From assembly GCA_017552615.1 (NCBI GenBank), contig JAFZPI010000008.1:62001-126000 (forward strand): a DNA stretch of 64,000 nt, in the 5' to 3' direction. The notes beneath the pieces were generated by a model. The model did no database searches. It had not been told where the DNA came from and saw only the letters and a list, made by a program, of their open reading frames with translations. This document shows positions 48,676-58,283 of the stretch, in pieces (the stretch's first letter is position 1; each line of letters starts with the position of its first letter). The translations under genes were made by a program, and so were the position numbers. The stretch comes from Clostridia bacterium (GTDB taxonomy: Bacteria; Bacillota; Clostridia; Christensenellales; Aristaeellaceae).

Positions 48676-50133
48676 ATGAAACTGCGGGAGTTGATCGGTG
48701 GCCTGCCTTATCTGGAAGATACCAGGGGCAATATGGACACCGAAATCGCCGCCATCACGGCGAGCAGCAAAGAGAAGACAGGGGACGCCCTGTTTTTCTG
48801 CATTCACGGGGCCAGGTTCGATGCCCACGATTACGCAGCGCAGGCGATCCAGAACGGATGCACAGCGCTCGTCGTGGAGCGCTGGCTGCCCTATGATGTG
48901 CCGCAGGTGCTCGTCAGCAATGGCCGGGGTGCCATGGCGAGAATCGCCGCGGCTTTTTACGGCTGGCCGTCACGACAGATGAAGTTGGTCGGCATCACCG
49001 GCACCAAGGGCAAGACCACGACCTCCTACATGGTCCGGAGCATTGTGGAGAATGCGGGGCTGAAATGCGGTCTGATCGGCACGACTGGTAGCATGATCGG
49101 TGATCAGCGCCTCGAGGGGAGCCTCACGACCCCCGATCCGATCGAACTGCAGCGCACCCTTCGGACCATGGCGGACGAAGGCGTGAAAGTGGTCAGCATG
49201 GAGGTTTCCGCCCATGCGATTGACATGCTCCGGCTGGACGGCATGGAGTTCGAGGTCGGCTGTTACACGAACCTCAGCCAGGATCACCTGGACTATTTCG
49301 TAACCATGGAGCACTACTTCGAGACCAAGAAGCAGTTTTTCACAACCGGTATGGTGCGCAATGGTGCCTTCAATGCCGATGAGGAGACCAGCGGTGAGAT
49401 CCTGGAAGATATTGAGATTCCGCACATCACCTATGGCATTTGCGTCGATGCGGATCTGTTTGCCAGGGACATCGAGATCTCGGAGAACGGCGTTTCTTTC
49501 GAAATCCGGCTCAAGGGCATGCGCGAACGCCACATCACCCTGCAAATGACGGGTATGTTCAACGTCTACAATGCTCTTGCGGCGGCATCCTGCGCCATGA
49601 TCCTCGGCATTTCCGCGGACGATATCCAGAAAGGTCTGGAGAGCATTGCCTCGGTTCCGGGGCGCGTTGAAATGCTGCCCACCGGTACACCCTACAAGGT
49701 GATTCTCGACTACAGCCATTCCCCGGACGCCCTCATGAACATCCTCGAGACCGTGCGGGTCTTCACCCGCAAGCGCATCATCGCGGTCTTCGGATGCGGC
49801 GGTGACCGTGACCAGGGCAAGCGCCCGATCATGGGCGAGATCGGCGGACGGCTGGCAGACTTCTGCGTCCTTACCAGCGACAACCCGCGTTCTGAGGACC
49901 CCTATGCGATCCTCGAGGCCATTGAAGAAGGCATCAAACCCACGGGCAAACCTTACAAGGTCATCGAGAACCGTACCGAGGCCATTCGCTATGCCCTGCG
50001 CATGGCGGAGGACGGCGACGTGATCGTCCTCGCGGGTAAGGGTCACGAAACTTATCAGGAGATTAAAGGAATCAAGTATCCCTTTGACGAAAAGGTTGTG
50101 GTGGCGGAGCTCCTGCACGAGATGGAGGGCTGA
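48676..50133 (+). CDS. murE: UDP-MurNAc-tripeptide synthetase
   Basis: A 485-residue Mur ligase that adds the third residue to UDP-MurNAc-L-Ala-D-Glu in the cytoplasm. The ATP site GITGTKGKTTTSYM is near residue 107, and the central domain has LSQDHLDYF. The third domain contains TSDNPRSEDP, where DNPR is the signature of meso-diaminopimelate (rather than lysine) addition. CGAGGAGG lies before the ATG at 48676, although the frame opens 78 bp earlier inside the FtsL-like gene. It is followed after 24 bp by mraY. murF is not present next to it. Confidence 0.96.
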   Translation: MKLRELIGGLPYLEDTRGNMDTEIAAITASSKEKTGDALFFCIHGARFDAHDYAAQAIQNGCTALVVERWLPYDVPQVLVSNGRGAMARIAAAFYGWPSRQMKLVGITGTKGKTTTSYMVRSIVENAGLKCGLIGTTGSMIGDQRLEGSLTTPDPIELQRTLRTMADEGVKVVSMEVSAHAIDMLRLDGMEFEVGCYTNLSQDHLDYFVTMEHYFETKKQFFTTGMVRNGAFNADEETSGEILEDIEIPHITYGICVDADLFARDIEISENGVSFEIRLKGMRERHITLQMTGMFNVYNALAAASCAMILGISADDIQKGLESIASVPGRVEMLPTGTPYKVILDYSHSPDALMNILETVRVFTRKRIIAVFGCGGDRDQGKRPIMGEIGGRLADFCVLTSDNPRSEDPYAILEAIEEGIKPTGKPYKVIENRTEAIRYALRMAEDGDVIVLAGKGHETYQEIKGIKYPFDEKVVVAELLHEMEG

Positions 50134-50157
50134 CGCTGTCCCAAAGGAGTGACGCAG

Positions 50158-51243
50158 ATGGTTGGCTATGCAATGCTTTCGGCTGTGATCGCGTGCGGCA
50201 TCGTGTTGGCGGTCATGCCCTTCTTCCTGCCGTATCTGAAGAAGCTGAAATTCGGGCAGACGATCTATGATCTGGGCCCGCAGGCGCACAAGGCCAAGCA
50301 GGGCACACCGAACATGGGCGGCATTGTCACGGCGGGTGCGACCGTACTCACGACGGTGGTCCTGTCTGTGATCCGCTGTGTGACGAAGGGTGCTTCCTTT
50401 GGTTTGGACAACGCGCTGTGGCCTTTGCTTTTCATCACGCTTGGCTGCATGCTCTTCTTTGGCTTTCCGGATGACTACATCAAGGATGTCAAGAAAGACC
50501 ACGAAGGCCTGAAACCCAAACAGAAATTGATCGGGCAGATGATTGTCGGCCTGGTCTTTTCGCTGTTTTGCTACTTTTATGTCGGGCACGACGTCTGGCT
50601 GCCCTTTACGCAGAAAACCTGGGATCTGGGCATCTTCTACATTCCCGTGATGACCGTTCTCGTGATGTTTATCACCAACAGCGCCAACCTGCAGGATGGT
50701 GTGGACGGGATCCTTTCCTCGGTGACGGTGGTGGGAATGACAGCGTTCGGGATTATCGCCTGCGTTTTTGCGAAGGCAGCTGCCGGCGGTGAACCGGCGG
50801 GCTTGCTGGGCTTGATCTTTCCGGCAAAGGAGAGGGATCCTTGGTTTGCGGTGATTGCTATCCTTTGCTTCGCCCTGGCCGGAGCCAGCATCGGCTTCCT
50901 GTTCTTCAACCATCATCCGGCAAAGATCTTTATGGGCGATACGGGGTCGATGTTTATCGGCGGGGCGTTTGTGGGCGTGGCGATGCTGATGAAATGCCAG
51001 TTTTTGCTTCTGCCGATTTGCTTTACCTGCATCATGAGCTCTGTGTCCGTGATGATGCAGACCACATACTTCAAATACACACGCAAAAAGACCGGCACCG
51101 GGAAGCGGATCTTCCGGATGGCGCCGATCCATCACCATTTTGAACTCGGTGGGATGAAAGAGAATCAGATCGTGCTGATGTACGCGCTGGTCACGCTGGC
51201 ACTCTGCGCGCTGGCGGTGTGGTCCGTGCTGGCGGTTTTCTGA
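50158..51243 (+). CDS. mraY: Phospho-MurNAc-pentapeptide translocase
   Basis: A 361-residue membrane enzyme with about ten helices that transfers phospho-MurNAc-pentapeptide to undecaprenyl phosphate (lipid I). The signatures are KAKQGTPNMGGI (near 44), the aspartates in FPDDYIKD, ITNSANLQDGVDG (active site) and FMGDTGSMFIGG, plus APIHHHFEL near 325, the HHH motif. AAAGGAG is placed for the ATG at 50158, and a GTG at 50149 is less likely. It sits between murE and murD with gaps of 24 and 18 bp. Confidence 0.97.
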   Translation: MVGYAMLSAVIACGIVLAVMPFFLPYLKKLKFGQTIYDLGPQAHKAKQGTPNMGGIVTAGATVLTTVVLSVIRCVTKGASFGLDNALWPLLFITLGCMLFFGFPDDYIKDVKKDHEGLKPKQKLIGQMIVGLVFSLFCYFYVGHDVWLPFTQKTWDLGIFYIPVMTVLVMFITNSANLQDGVDGILSSVTVVGMTAFGIIACVFAKAAAGGEPAGLLGLIFPAKERDPWFAVIAILCFALAGASIGFLFFNHHPAKIFMGDTGSMFIGGAFVGVAMLMKCQFLLLPICFTCIMSSVSVMMQTTYFKYTRKKTGTGKRIFRMAPIHHHFELGGMKENQIVLMYALVTLALCALAVWSVLAVF

Positions 51244-51261
51244 TAGAGAAGAGGCGTCGCT

Positions 51262-52635
51262 ATGCAAGTCAATGATCTTTGGAAGGGAAAACATGTCCTG
51301 GTGGTGGGCCTGGCCCGCTCCGGGATTGCGGCAGCGCAGCTGCTGGTTAAACACGGGGCCGCTGTCACGGTCAATGACAGCAAGACCCGCGAGGCGCTGG
51401 GGGACGCCCTGATTCCCCTCGAGAACCTGCCGGTGCAGTGGCGCCTGGGATGCGGGGCCCAGGAGCTGCTGCCCGGTCAGGACACCCTTGTTATCAGTCC
51501 CGGGATCCCGGACACCGCTCCTTTTGTCGTGAAGGCCAAAAAAAAGGGACTGCATGTGATCGGCGAGCTGGAGCTCGCGGCGTCGCTCTGCCCGGGAACC
51601 ATGGTTGCAGTCACCGGCACCAACGGAAAGACCACGACGGTGACCCTGCTGGGCGAAATCTTCAAAAACGCCGGCAAGCATGCCTGGACCGTGGGCAACA
51701 TCGGCTTCCCCTATTCCCAGGCAGCCCTCGAAGCCACGGATGACGACGTGCTGGTCTGCGAGTGTTCCTCCTTCCAGATGGAGACGATCGAGACCTTCCA
51801 CCCGAAGGCGGCAGCGCTCCTGAACATCACCGAGGACCACCTGAACCGCCACGGGACGATGGAGGAATACATCCGGCTGAAGATGCGGATGTTCGAGAAC
51901 ATGACGCAGGAAGACACGGCGGTCTTCAACCTTGACGACCCGTTGGTCGCGCCGCTTGCGGCGACCGTCCGCGCGCACAGCATCTTCTTCTCCCGGAAGA
52001 AAGAACCTGTCGAAGGTGCGTTTGTACGGGACGGAATGATGGTTCTGCGGATGAATGGTTTGGAAGAAATCGTATTGCCGCTGAATGAAATCTATATCCC
52101 CGGTCCTCACAATGTCGAGAACGCCCTGGCTGCCGCTGCTGTTGCAGCCGCGCAACACGTTCCGACCTCAGTTATTGCAGATACCCTGCGTACATTCAAG
52201 GGCGTTGAACATCGCATTGAATTGACGAGGGAACTCGACGGCGTTCGCTGGTACAACGATTCCAAGGGAACCAATGTGGACTCGACGATCCGGGCGGTCC
52301 AGACGATGGACCGGCCGACGGTCATCATTCTCGGGGGATCGGACAAACATTGCGACTTTACGCCGCTGGCCAAGGAGATGCTGGCCTCGCCCGCGATGCG
52401 GGAGGCGGTGCTGATTGGCGTGACGGCGAACCAGATCGAGGACACGTTGCGGCGCTGCGGCTGGGAACGGATCCACCGCGCCCATTCCATGGAGGAAGCG
52501 GTGCAGATGTGCCGGGAGATCGCAAAGCCGGGTTGGAACGCGCTGCTGTCCCCGGCCTGCGCGTCCTTTGATATGTTCCGGGATTACGAAGAGCGCGGCC
52601 GGGTGTTCAAGCAGCTGGTTGCGGATCTGGCCTGA
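51262..52635 (+). CDS. murD: UDP-MurNAc-L-alanine-D-glutamate ligase
   Basis: A 457-residue Mur ligase that adds D-glutamate to UDP-MurNAc-L-Ala. The N-terminal Rossmann part has VLVVGLARSGIAAAQLL (residues 13-29). The ATP loop is AVTGTNGKTTTVTLLG near 116, and the central domain has NITEDHLNRHGTMEEY. The third domain has YNDSKGTNVDSTIRA and LSPACASFDMF. All catalytic segments are intact. It is followed after 20 bp by the FtsQ gene. The next Mur ligase, murC, is not in this cluster. Confidence 0.97.
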   Translation: MQVNDLWKGKHVLVVGLARSGIAAAQLLVKHGAAVTVNDSKTREALGDALIPLENLPVQWRLGCGAQELLPGQDTLVISPGIPDTAPFVVKAKKKGLHVIGELELAASLCPGTMVAVTGTNGKTTTVTLLGEIFKNAGKHAWTVGNIGFPYSQAALEATDDDVLVCECSSFQMETIETFHPKAAALLNITEDHLNRHGTMEEYIRLKMRMFENMTQEDTAVFNLDDPLVAPLAATVRAHSIFFSRKKEPVEGAFVRDGMMVLRMNGLEEIVLPLNEIYIPGPHNVENALAAAAVAAAQHVPTSVIADTLRTFKGVEHRIELTRELDGVRWYNDSKGTNVDSTIRAVQTMDRPTVIILGGSDKHCDFTPLAKEMLASPAMREAVLIGVTANQIEDTLRRCGWERIHRAHSMEEAVQMCREIAKPGWNALLSPACASFDMFRDYEERGRVFKQLVADLA

Positions 52636-52655
52636 GAGCGGACAGGAGGAGTTCA

Positions 52656-53759
52656 ATGGCGAGAAACAGCCGCAGGCCGGATCAGGGCGAACAGGGATGG
52701 CAGAAGACCGGTTATCGCATGGAGGATGCGCCCTGCAATCACGCCATGCCGGTCAATGACCAGAATGACACCGGGTTTGTCCAGTCGGAGCGCGGAGGCG
52801 ACTGGCAGATGGATCCCTTTGCCGACAATGCGGTCGATGAGGGCCTGCGCAGCGAGCGCTCCCAGAATCTGGACGTGCGGGATTCCGATTTCTGGTCCGG
52901 CCCGGACCGGGACAATATCGAGCGCGGGGGAAAACATAAAGATATCTCACTGGAAAAGGTCAAAAAGAAACGTACGGTCAACCAGCGAGTGCTGATCGGA
53001 TTAGTGGCGACCATCCTGATACTGCTGGCTGTCGCGGCCGCGCTGGTGATGCTCATTCCGCGGATCAAAACGATTGCGGTGGAAGGCAACACGGGCTACA
53101 CGGCCGAGGAGATCTGCCGGATCGCGGGTGTCCGCACGGGGGACAACCTGCTCTTCCTCAACGAAAAGGACATTGAGACACGCATTAATTCGGACCGTTA
53201 TTTGATCTTTGTGCGGGTAGAGAAGCAGCTGCCCGACAGGCTGACCCTTGTCGTGAAGGAACGCACCCAGTTTGCATGGCTCCGCTGGAACGGCATCACC
53301 TATGTGATGGACGCCCGGGGTATGGTACTGGAGGAATCCGGTGACATGGAAGCGATCCCGGCGATGATGAAGATGAGCGGCGTGAGCGTTACCCGCTGCA
53401 CCGTGGGGAAACAGCTTGAGGTGAGCCGTTCCGGGGAACTGGAGTTCTATCGTTCCCTGTGCACGGAACTCAAGGCCATGAAGCTGATCGACTTGGTACA
53501 GGAATGTGACGTCATCGACATGGACGCGATTCGCCTCCGGGTACAGGGCGCGGACAACCGGGACTATTTCTGGGTACGCCTGGGCGATACCGGGAGTCTG
53601 CACGCGAGGCTGCGGGCGATGACCATGGTCCGCGACGTGCTCCTGGAAGGCGGCGTGGATGGCTGCCCCGTCGCGGTTACGGACGGCGAAGGCCGGCGGA
53701 ACATGGGGACGATCGATGTGTCGGATCAGAAGAATCCCACGTATACCCCGCCGCAGTGA
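52656..53759 (+). CDS. ftsQ: Cell division protein FtsQ/DivIB
   Basis: A 367-residue bitopic protein with a long, charged cytoplasmic N-terminus (1-111), one membrane helix (112-134), a POTRA domain (137-205) starting RIKTIAVEGNTGYTAEEI and a FtsQ/DivIB beta domain with VKERTQFAWLRWNGITYVMDA split by short loops. FtsQ connects FtsL/DivIC to the septal synthesis machinery outside the membrane. The N-terminus is longer than in Bacillus DivIB. ACAGGAGG lies before the ATG at 52656. The next gene has its own promoter. Confidence 0.9.
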   Translation: MARNSRRPDQGEQGWQKTGYRMEDAPCNHAMPVNDQNDTGFVQSERGGDWQMDPFADNAVDEGLRSERSQNLDVRDSDFWSGPDRDNIERGGKHKDISLEKVKKKRTVNQRVLIGLVATILILLAVAAALVMLIPRIKTIAVEGNTGYTAEEICRIAGVRTGDNLLFLNEKDIETRINSDRYLIFVRVEKQLPDRLTLVVKERTQFAWLRWNGITYVMDARGMVLEESGDMEAIPAMMKMSGVSVTRCTVGKQLEVSRSGELEFYRSLCTELKAMKLIDLVQECDVIDMDAIRLRVQGADNRDYFWVRLGDTGSLHARLRAMTMVRDVLLEGGVDGCPVAVTDGEGRRNMGTIDVSDQKNPTYTPPQ

Positions 53760-53810
53760 CGGTGTGTTCCTGAAACATTCGTAAATTCGGAAGCCGGAGA
53801 GGTTCGGGAC

Positions 53811-53839
53811 TTGCAATCCGGTAGAAAAGCGTCTATAAT
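53811..53839 (+). promoter_or_regulatory. Sigma-A promoter for ftsA-ftsZ
   Basis: TTGCAA at 53811-53816 and TATAAT at 53834-53839 with a 17-bp spacer. It allows ftsA and ftsZ to be expressed apart from the upstream mur genes. Confidence 0.7.
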
Positions 53840-53918
53840 AGAGAATGGTGAATTGGAAGAACGCCCCGCAGGGGAGGATTCCATCTCACCCTTTGCGGAT
53901 ACAGGAGGCTGAGCACGC

Positions 53919-55112
53919 ATGAAAACCCAGGTTGTGGCGATCGATTTCGGCACGAGCAAGATTGTGACGCTGGTGGCGGATAATTCCGGCAACCTGCGCT
54001 GCGACATCGTCGGCGCCGGGATCGCGGCCTATGACGGCTACATGGACGACGGCTGGAACAATCCCGCGGAGGTCAACGACCGCATCCGCGACAGCATTGA
54101 AGACGCGGAGCGGCAGTGCAAGCGCAAGTTCCGGGACGTGAACATCGGAGTGCCGGCGGCTTTTACGCGCGCGTATTCGACGGAGGTTACCGTGGAACTG
54201 CGGGGGACGGATCCCCGGGTCACAAGCGCGGACATCAAGCAGGCTTTCAAACTGGCGGAGGAGAAGCTCGGACAGGTGAATGGCATCAAAGTGCACGCCA
54301 CACCCGCCTGGTTCACGATCGATAACGGCAAGAAGACGCTTGAGCCCGCCGGGAAGTCCGGTCGGGAGCTGAAGGCCATGATCTCCTTCGTCTTTGCGGA
54401 CCGTTTCTTTGTGGAGGACGTCACGCTGCGCCTGGGAGACCTGGGCTTCAACGTTGTGGGCGTGTATGCCACGGCCCCGGGCGAAATGATGCTGTTCCTG
54501 CCCGAGGAAGAACGCGACCACACGGCGGTTCTCATCGATATCGGCTACCTGACCACGGACGTGATGATCGCCGAGGGCGACGCGCTGGTTTATCTCGAGA
54601 CCATCGACATCGGCGGCGGCCATATTGCCGCGGATTTAGCCTACGGGCTGGAGTGCACACTCGAACAGGCAGAGGAGCGGGTCAAGCGCGTCTATGTCTA
54701 TGGCGTGGACTCTGCGGGGGAGACCTACGACATCCCGCCGGTGGACGGCCAGCCTGGACGAAGCTTCAGCCGCGCTGAGGTGACTCGCATCATCGAACCG
54801 CGCGTGGAAGAGATCGCTTCCGAGATCAACGCGGCCATCAAGCGCTCCGGCGTGAAGCTGGGCAACTGGTCCAGCTACTATATGACCGGCGGCGGCATGG
54901 CGTTCAACCGCGGAGGCTTCAAATACCTGGGCCAGAAGTTGGGCCAAACCGTCAAGGAGACCCCCAAGCGCACCGCAAAGCTCAACAGCCACTCCTATTC
55001 CAGCGCGCTGGGCCTGATGGACCTGATCATCGATACCATCGAGATCAAGAGCCGCCAGCCCATGGGCGAAGGCAAGTTTAAGGGCTTCTTCCGGAGCCTG
55101 ATGGGCGGTTGA
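53919..55112 (+). CDS. ftsA: Cell division protein FtsA homologue
   Basis: A 397-residue actin-fold protein that links FtsZ to the membrane. The phosphate-1 loop is AIDFGTSKIVTLV (residues 8-20), and phosphate-2 is LIDIGYLTTDVMI near 205. The adenosine motif is YMTGGGMAF near 325. Subdomain 1C lies between residues 85 and 170. The end KFKGFFRSLMGG is a short amphipathic helix, the membrane-targeting sequence of FtsA. The protein is at the short end of the family range (about 400-440). AGGAGGCTGAGC lies before the ATG. ftsZ follows after 32 bp. Confidence 0.88.
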   Translation: MKTQVVAIDFGTSKIVTLVADNSGNLRCDIVGAGIAAYDGYMDDGWNNPAEVNDRIRDSIEDAERQCKRKFRDVNIGVPAAFTRAYSTEVTVELRGTDPRVTSADIKQAFKLAEEKLGQVNGIKVHATPAWFTIDNGKKTLEPAGKSGRELKAMISFVFADRFFVEDVTLRLGDLGFNVVGVYATAPGEMMLFLPEEERDHTAVLIDIGYLTTDVMIAEGDALVYLETIDIGGGHIAADLAYGLECTLEQAEERVKRVYVYGVDSAGETYDIPPVDGQPGRSFSRAEVTRIIEPRVEEIASEINAAIKRSGVKLGNWSSYYMTGGGMAFNRGGFKYLGQKLGQTVKETPKRTAKLNSHSYSSALGLMDLIIDTIEIKSRQPMGEGKFKGFFRSLMGG

Positions 55113-55144
55113 TCCGCCGGAACAACAGTTAGGAGGAACCGAAC

Positions 55145-56614
55145 GTGATTGAATTTCAGAACGATGAGCAGGTCAATTTCGCGTCCATCAAGGTCGTCGG
55201 CTGCGGCGGCGGCGGCAACAATGCCGTGAACCGCATGGTGGAGGCCGGGCTGCGCGGCGTGGAGTTCATCGCCGTGAATACCGACCGCCAGGCCCTGAGC
55301 ATGAGCAACGCGCAGACCCGCATCCAGATCGGCGAGAAGATGACCAAAGGCCTCGGCGCGGGCGCGGTTCCCGAAGTGGGACGCCGCGCGGCGGAGGAGA
55401 GCAAGGAAGAGATCGCGCAGGCGCTGGCCGGTGCGGACTTGGTCTTCGTCACGGCTGGCATGGGCGGCGGCACCGGCACCGGCGCGGCGCCGATCGTGGC
55501 CGAAGTGGCCCGTGACGTGGGCGCCCTGACCATCGCCGTGGTCACCAAACCCTTTACCTTTGAGGGCAAACAGCGCATGAAGAACGCCGAGGCCGGCATT
55601 GCCGAGCTGAAGCAGCGCGTCGACACTCTTGTGGTGATCCCCAACGACAGCCTGCTGAAGGTGGCCAGCAAGGCCACGACCATGCTCGAGGCCTTCCGCA
55701 CCGCGGACGATGTGCTGCGCCAGGGCATCCAGGGCATCAGCGACCTGATCGCGGTACCATCCCTCATCAATCTGGACTTTGCTGACGTGCGCACGGTCAT
55801 GGAATCCGGCGGTATGGCCCACATGGGCATCGGCGTGGGCACCGGCGAGGGCCGGATGGTCCAGGCAGCGAAAGAAGCGATCGCGTCGCCGCTGCTGGAG
55901 ACCACGATCGACGGCGCGAAGGCTGTGCTCATCAACATCACCGGCGGTCCCGACATCTCGATCATGGATATCAACGAGGCGGCCGATATGGTCATGCAGG
56001 CCGCGGATCCCGAGGCCAACATCATCTTCGGCGCGGGGATCGACGAAACCATGGGCGACCAGGTGCGCGTGACCGTCATCGCAACGGGCTTTGAGAAGAC
56101 GCCCTTCCCGCCCCGTGATCCCATCAAGAAGCCCCGCGACCTTGAACGCGAACGCCTGCGCGGTACGGTTTCTCCCTATACCAGCCCCGCACCCCAGGCT
56201 CCCGCGACGCCGGCCTACAGCTACAGTTCTTATACGACCCAGCCCGTGCGTCCCGTGTCGGCTCCTGCCTACGAACCTGTACAGGAACCTCAGGCGGATG
56301 CGGATCCTTTCCTCTCCAGCGGACGGCCTGCCATGGGTGTGCCCACCACCGGGACTTACGCGCAGCCTGTGAATAACGGCTTTGCGCAGACCACCCCTGC
56401 GAGTTACACCCAACCCGGGATCGGTACGTACAGCCAGACCCCCGGATACGGCCAGAGCACGTACTATCAGCCCCAGCAGCCCTTCCAGGCTTCCTTCGGT
56501 GCCAATACCCAGCCCCTTGCGCCCGTGACTCCGGTCCAGCAGACGACCGGCCCCATGGGCAATATGGAACGCGATGACCGCGGTGTCCCGGCTTTCCTGC
56601 GCCGCAACCGCTGA
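55145..56614 (+). CDS. ftsZ: Cell division protein FtsZ
   Basis: A 489-residue tubulin-like GTPase that forms the division ring. The GTP site is made of [15 protein letters not shown] (near 17), the tubulin signature [10 protein letters not shown] near 112, and [11 protein letters not shown] with the catalytic T7 acidic residues. The globular part ends near residue 320. A linker rich in Pro, Gln, Tyr and Thr of about 145 residues leads to the conserved tail [11 protein letters not shown]. The linker is much longer than in Bacillus FtsZ. The start is a GTG at 55145 with AGGAGG upstream. Confidence 0.98.
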   Translation: MIEFQNDEQVNFASIKVVGCGGGGNNAVNRMVEAGLRGVEFIAVNTDRQALSMSNAQTRIQIGEKMTKGLGAGAVPEVGRRAAEESKEEIAQALAGADLVFVTAGMGGGTGTGAAPIVAEVARDVGALTIAVVTKPFTFEGKQRMKNAEAGIAELKQRVDTLVVIPNDSLLKVASKATTMLEAFRTADDVLRQGIQGISDLIAVPSLINLDFADVRTVMESGGMAHMGIGVGTGEGRMVQAAKEAIASPLLETTIDGAKAVLINITGGPDISIMDINEAADMVMQAADPEANIIFGAGIDETMGDQVRVTVIATGFEKTPFPPRDPIKKPRDLERERLRGTVSPYTSPAPQAPATPAYSYSSYTTQPVRPVSAPAYEPVQEPQADADPFLSSGRPAMGVPTTGTYAQPVNNGFAQTTPASYTQPGIGTYSQTPGYGQSTYYQPQQPFQASFGANTQPLAPVTPVQQTTGPMGNMERDDRGVPAFLRRNR

Positions 56615-56636
56615 GCCCGAACCTGACATGAATCCT

Positions 56637-56664
56637 GCCCGGCAAGCGATGCCGGGCGGTTTTT
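56637..56664 (+). terminator. Intrinsic terminator after ftsZ
   Basis: TGCCCGGCA-like arm (56636-56644) and TGCCGGGC (56650-56657) form an 8-bp stem followed by GG and five T residues. It closes the division cluster. Confidence 0.8.
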
Positions 56665-56767
56665 GATAGCCGCCAGACTGTTCACAAGATGTTCAGATAA
56701 TGGCCCGGCAGCCGTCAGAATGCTGTGGGATAATAAGATCGGAGAGAATTCCAGGGAGGCGATGGTT

Positions 56768-58279
56768 GTGACGAAACGTATGAAGATGATCGCACTGCTG
56801 TTGGCTTTGCTGATGGCTTTGCTGATGGCTTTGTTACTGCCTCTGGCTGCCTTCGCAGAGGGAACCTCTGCCAGTCCGACGGACCTGCCGCCGGGAGCCG
56901 AAGAACCGGGCGAAGAACCTGGCATCCCCGGGGATGAAGATGATCCCGAGAATCCGAAAGATCCTGACAATCCCGAGGATCCAGATAACCCCGAGAACCC
57001 TGACAATCCCGAAAACCCGGATAATCCTGAGGATCCTGACAATCCCGAGGATCCTGATAATCCCGGCGAAGACCCGAAACCTCTCCCCAGTGAGAGCGGC
57101 CCTTTCCACATCATCCTGGACGGACAGCGCTACGACGGCAGCTTCGAGGAACTGCTTTCCTACGGATTGACCATCTGGATGCACGTGAGCCACACTACAG
57201 TCACGGGAATCCCGGTATCGTCTCTCTCCGGTGTCAAGCTGGATACATCACTCTATCCTTCCGACAAATGGGAACTCAAGATCGAGGAAACCGGGACGGA
57301 AGAGCAGCCGGTGGTTGAGCTGACGGCTGTGGAGATTGATGAAGACCCCACAACAGGCACGGATCTGACCGATCCTGATGACCCTGAGAACCCCGAAAAT
57401 CCGGATAATCCAGAGAATCCGGAAAACCCGGACGCCACACCAACTGACCTCGAAGAGCCCGAGGATCCTGCAACCACGCCGACGGACCTGGAACCCAATG
57501 ATCCCACCACGACGCCGACTGATCTGGACGATCCCGGGAATCCGGACACCCCGGACAATCCGGGAAACTCTGATAACCCGGATAATCCCGGCGAAACAGG
57601 AGGATCCGAAACAACCGGCGAAGAAACAGAGCAGGGCGGGTCTTCGGGCAAACCTACCGCGAATAACAAGCCGTCCTCCAACAAACCCAGCGGCGGCGGG
57701 AAGCCGAGCGGCGGGTCAAAGCCCTCCGGCGGGAGCAGCGGTGCCCGCTCTGGAAAGGGCGGAAGCCAGGAGCTCGAAGGCATGGAAACCCTGACCCTGG
57801 AGGAGAAAGAGATTTCGCTGAAGATTTCAGCGGATCAGAAGGATGACAGCGCGCGCTTTACCGTGTCTGCTGAGATCTGGCCCGATGAAGTAGAGAAGAC
57901 CCTGACCCTGACGCGGTGCGTGGGGGAGGGGCCTGTCACCTGGACGGTCACCGTGGAAGCCATCGATACTCTCAGAAACATAGGATACAAGCGCCTGGTG
58001 CTGGCCTGCGGCAAAAACACGACCGTGCTGGAGATGGAAGACCCGCTCGAAGGCAGTGATTGGGAAACCCTGTGCAGCCTGGGATTCTCTCCCGAAAACC
58101 TCACCCTCACCATCAGCATGGCGACCAAGCCCGAGGAAACCAAAGCCCTTCTGACCGTTGCGGGACGGTCCTGGGCTCTGGATGACCCCGAGAGCGGCTG
58201 CCGCTGGCGGGAATGTGCCGCGATGACCGCGGAGGAGCTGACCAAGCTTCGGGAGGGTGCCGGCACTGAAGGAGTGTGA
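56768..58279 (+). CDS. Exported proline/asparagine/aspartate-repeat protein
   Basis: A 503-residue exported protein. The signal peptide (1-29) has a LLMALLMALLL core made of a duplicated LLMA unit. Then come two low-complexity tracts of Asn-Pro-Glu/Asp-Asp-Pro repeats (about 52-102 and 197-275), with a globular segment of about 90 residues between. A basic Ser/Gly/Pro/Lys tract follows (about 305-335) and a beta-rich C-terminal domain (about 345-503). Such tracts are typical spacers that cross the wall. The GTG at 56768 with AGGGAGG 8 bases before is preferred to the ATG at 56762. It lies between ftsZ and a second glycosidase. Confidence 0.75.
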   Translation: MTKRMKMIALLLALLMALLMALLLPLAAFAEGTSASPTDLPPGAEEPGEEPGIPGDEDDPENPKDPDNPEDPDNPENPDNPENPDNPEDPDNPEDPDNPGEDPKPLPSESGPFHIILDGQRYDGSFEELLSYGLTIWMHVSHTTVTGIPVSSLSGVKLDTSLYPSDKWELKIEETGTEEQPVVELTAVEIDEDPTTGTDLTDPDDPENPENPDNPENPENPDATPTDLEEPEDPATTPTDLEPNDPTTTPTDLDDPGNPDTPDNPGNSDNPDNPGETGGSETTGEETEQGGSSGKPTANNKPSSNKPSGGGKPSGGSKPSGGSSGARSGKGGSQELEGMETLTLEEKEISLKISADQKDDSARFTVSAEIWPDEVEKTLTLTRCVGEGPVTWTVTVEAIDTLRNIGYKRLVLACGKNTTVLEMEDPLEGSDWETLCSLGFSPENLTLTISMATKPEETKALLTVAGRSWALDDPESGCRWRECAAMTAEELTKLREGAGTEGV

Positions 58280-58283
58280 CACC

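Noticed and set aside
48970-52158. A 1062-codon open frame on the minus strand across murE, mraY and murD
   Set aside because: It mirrors three intact, recognisable genes, has no Shine-Dalgarno or domain resemblance, and is a typical by-product of G+C-rich third positions.
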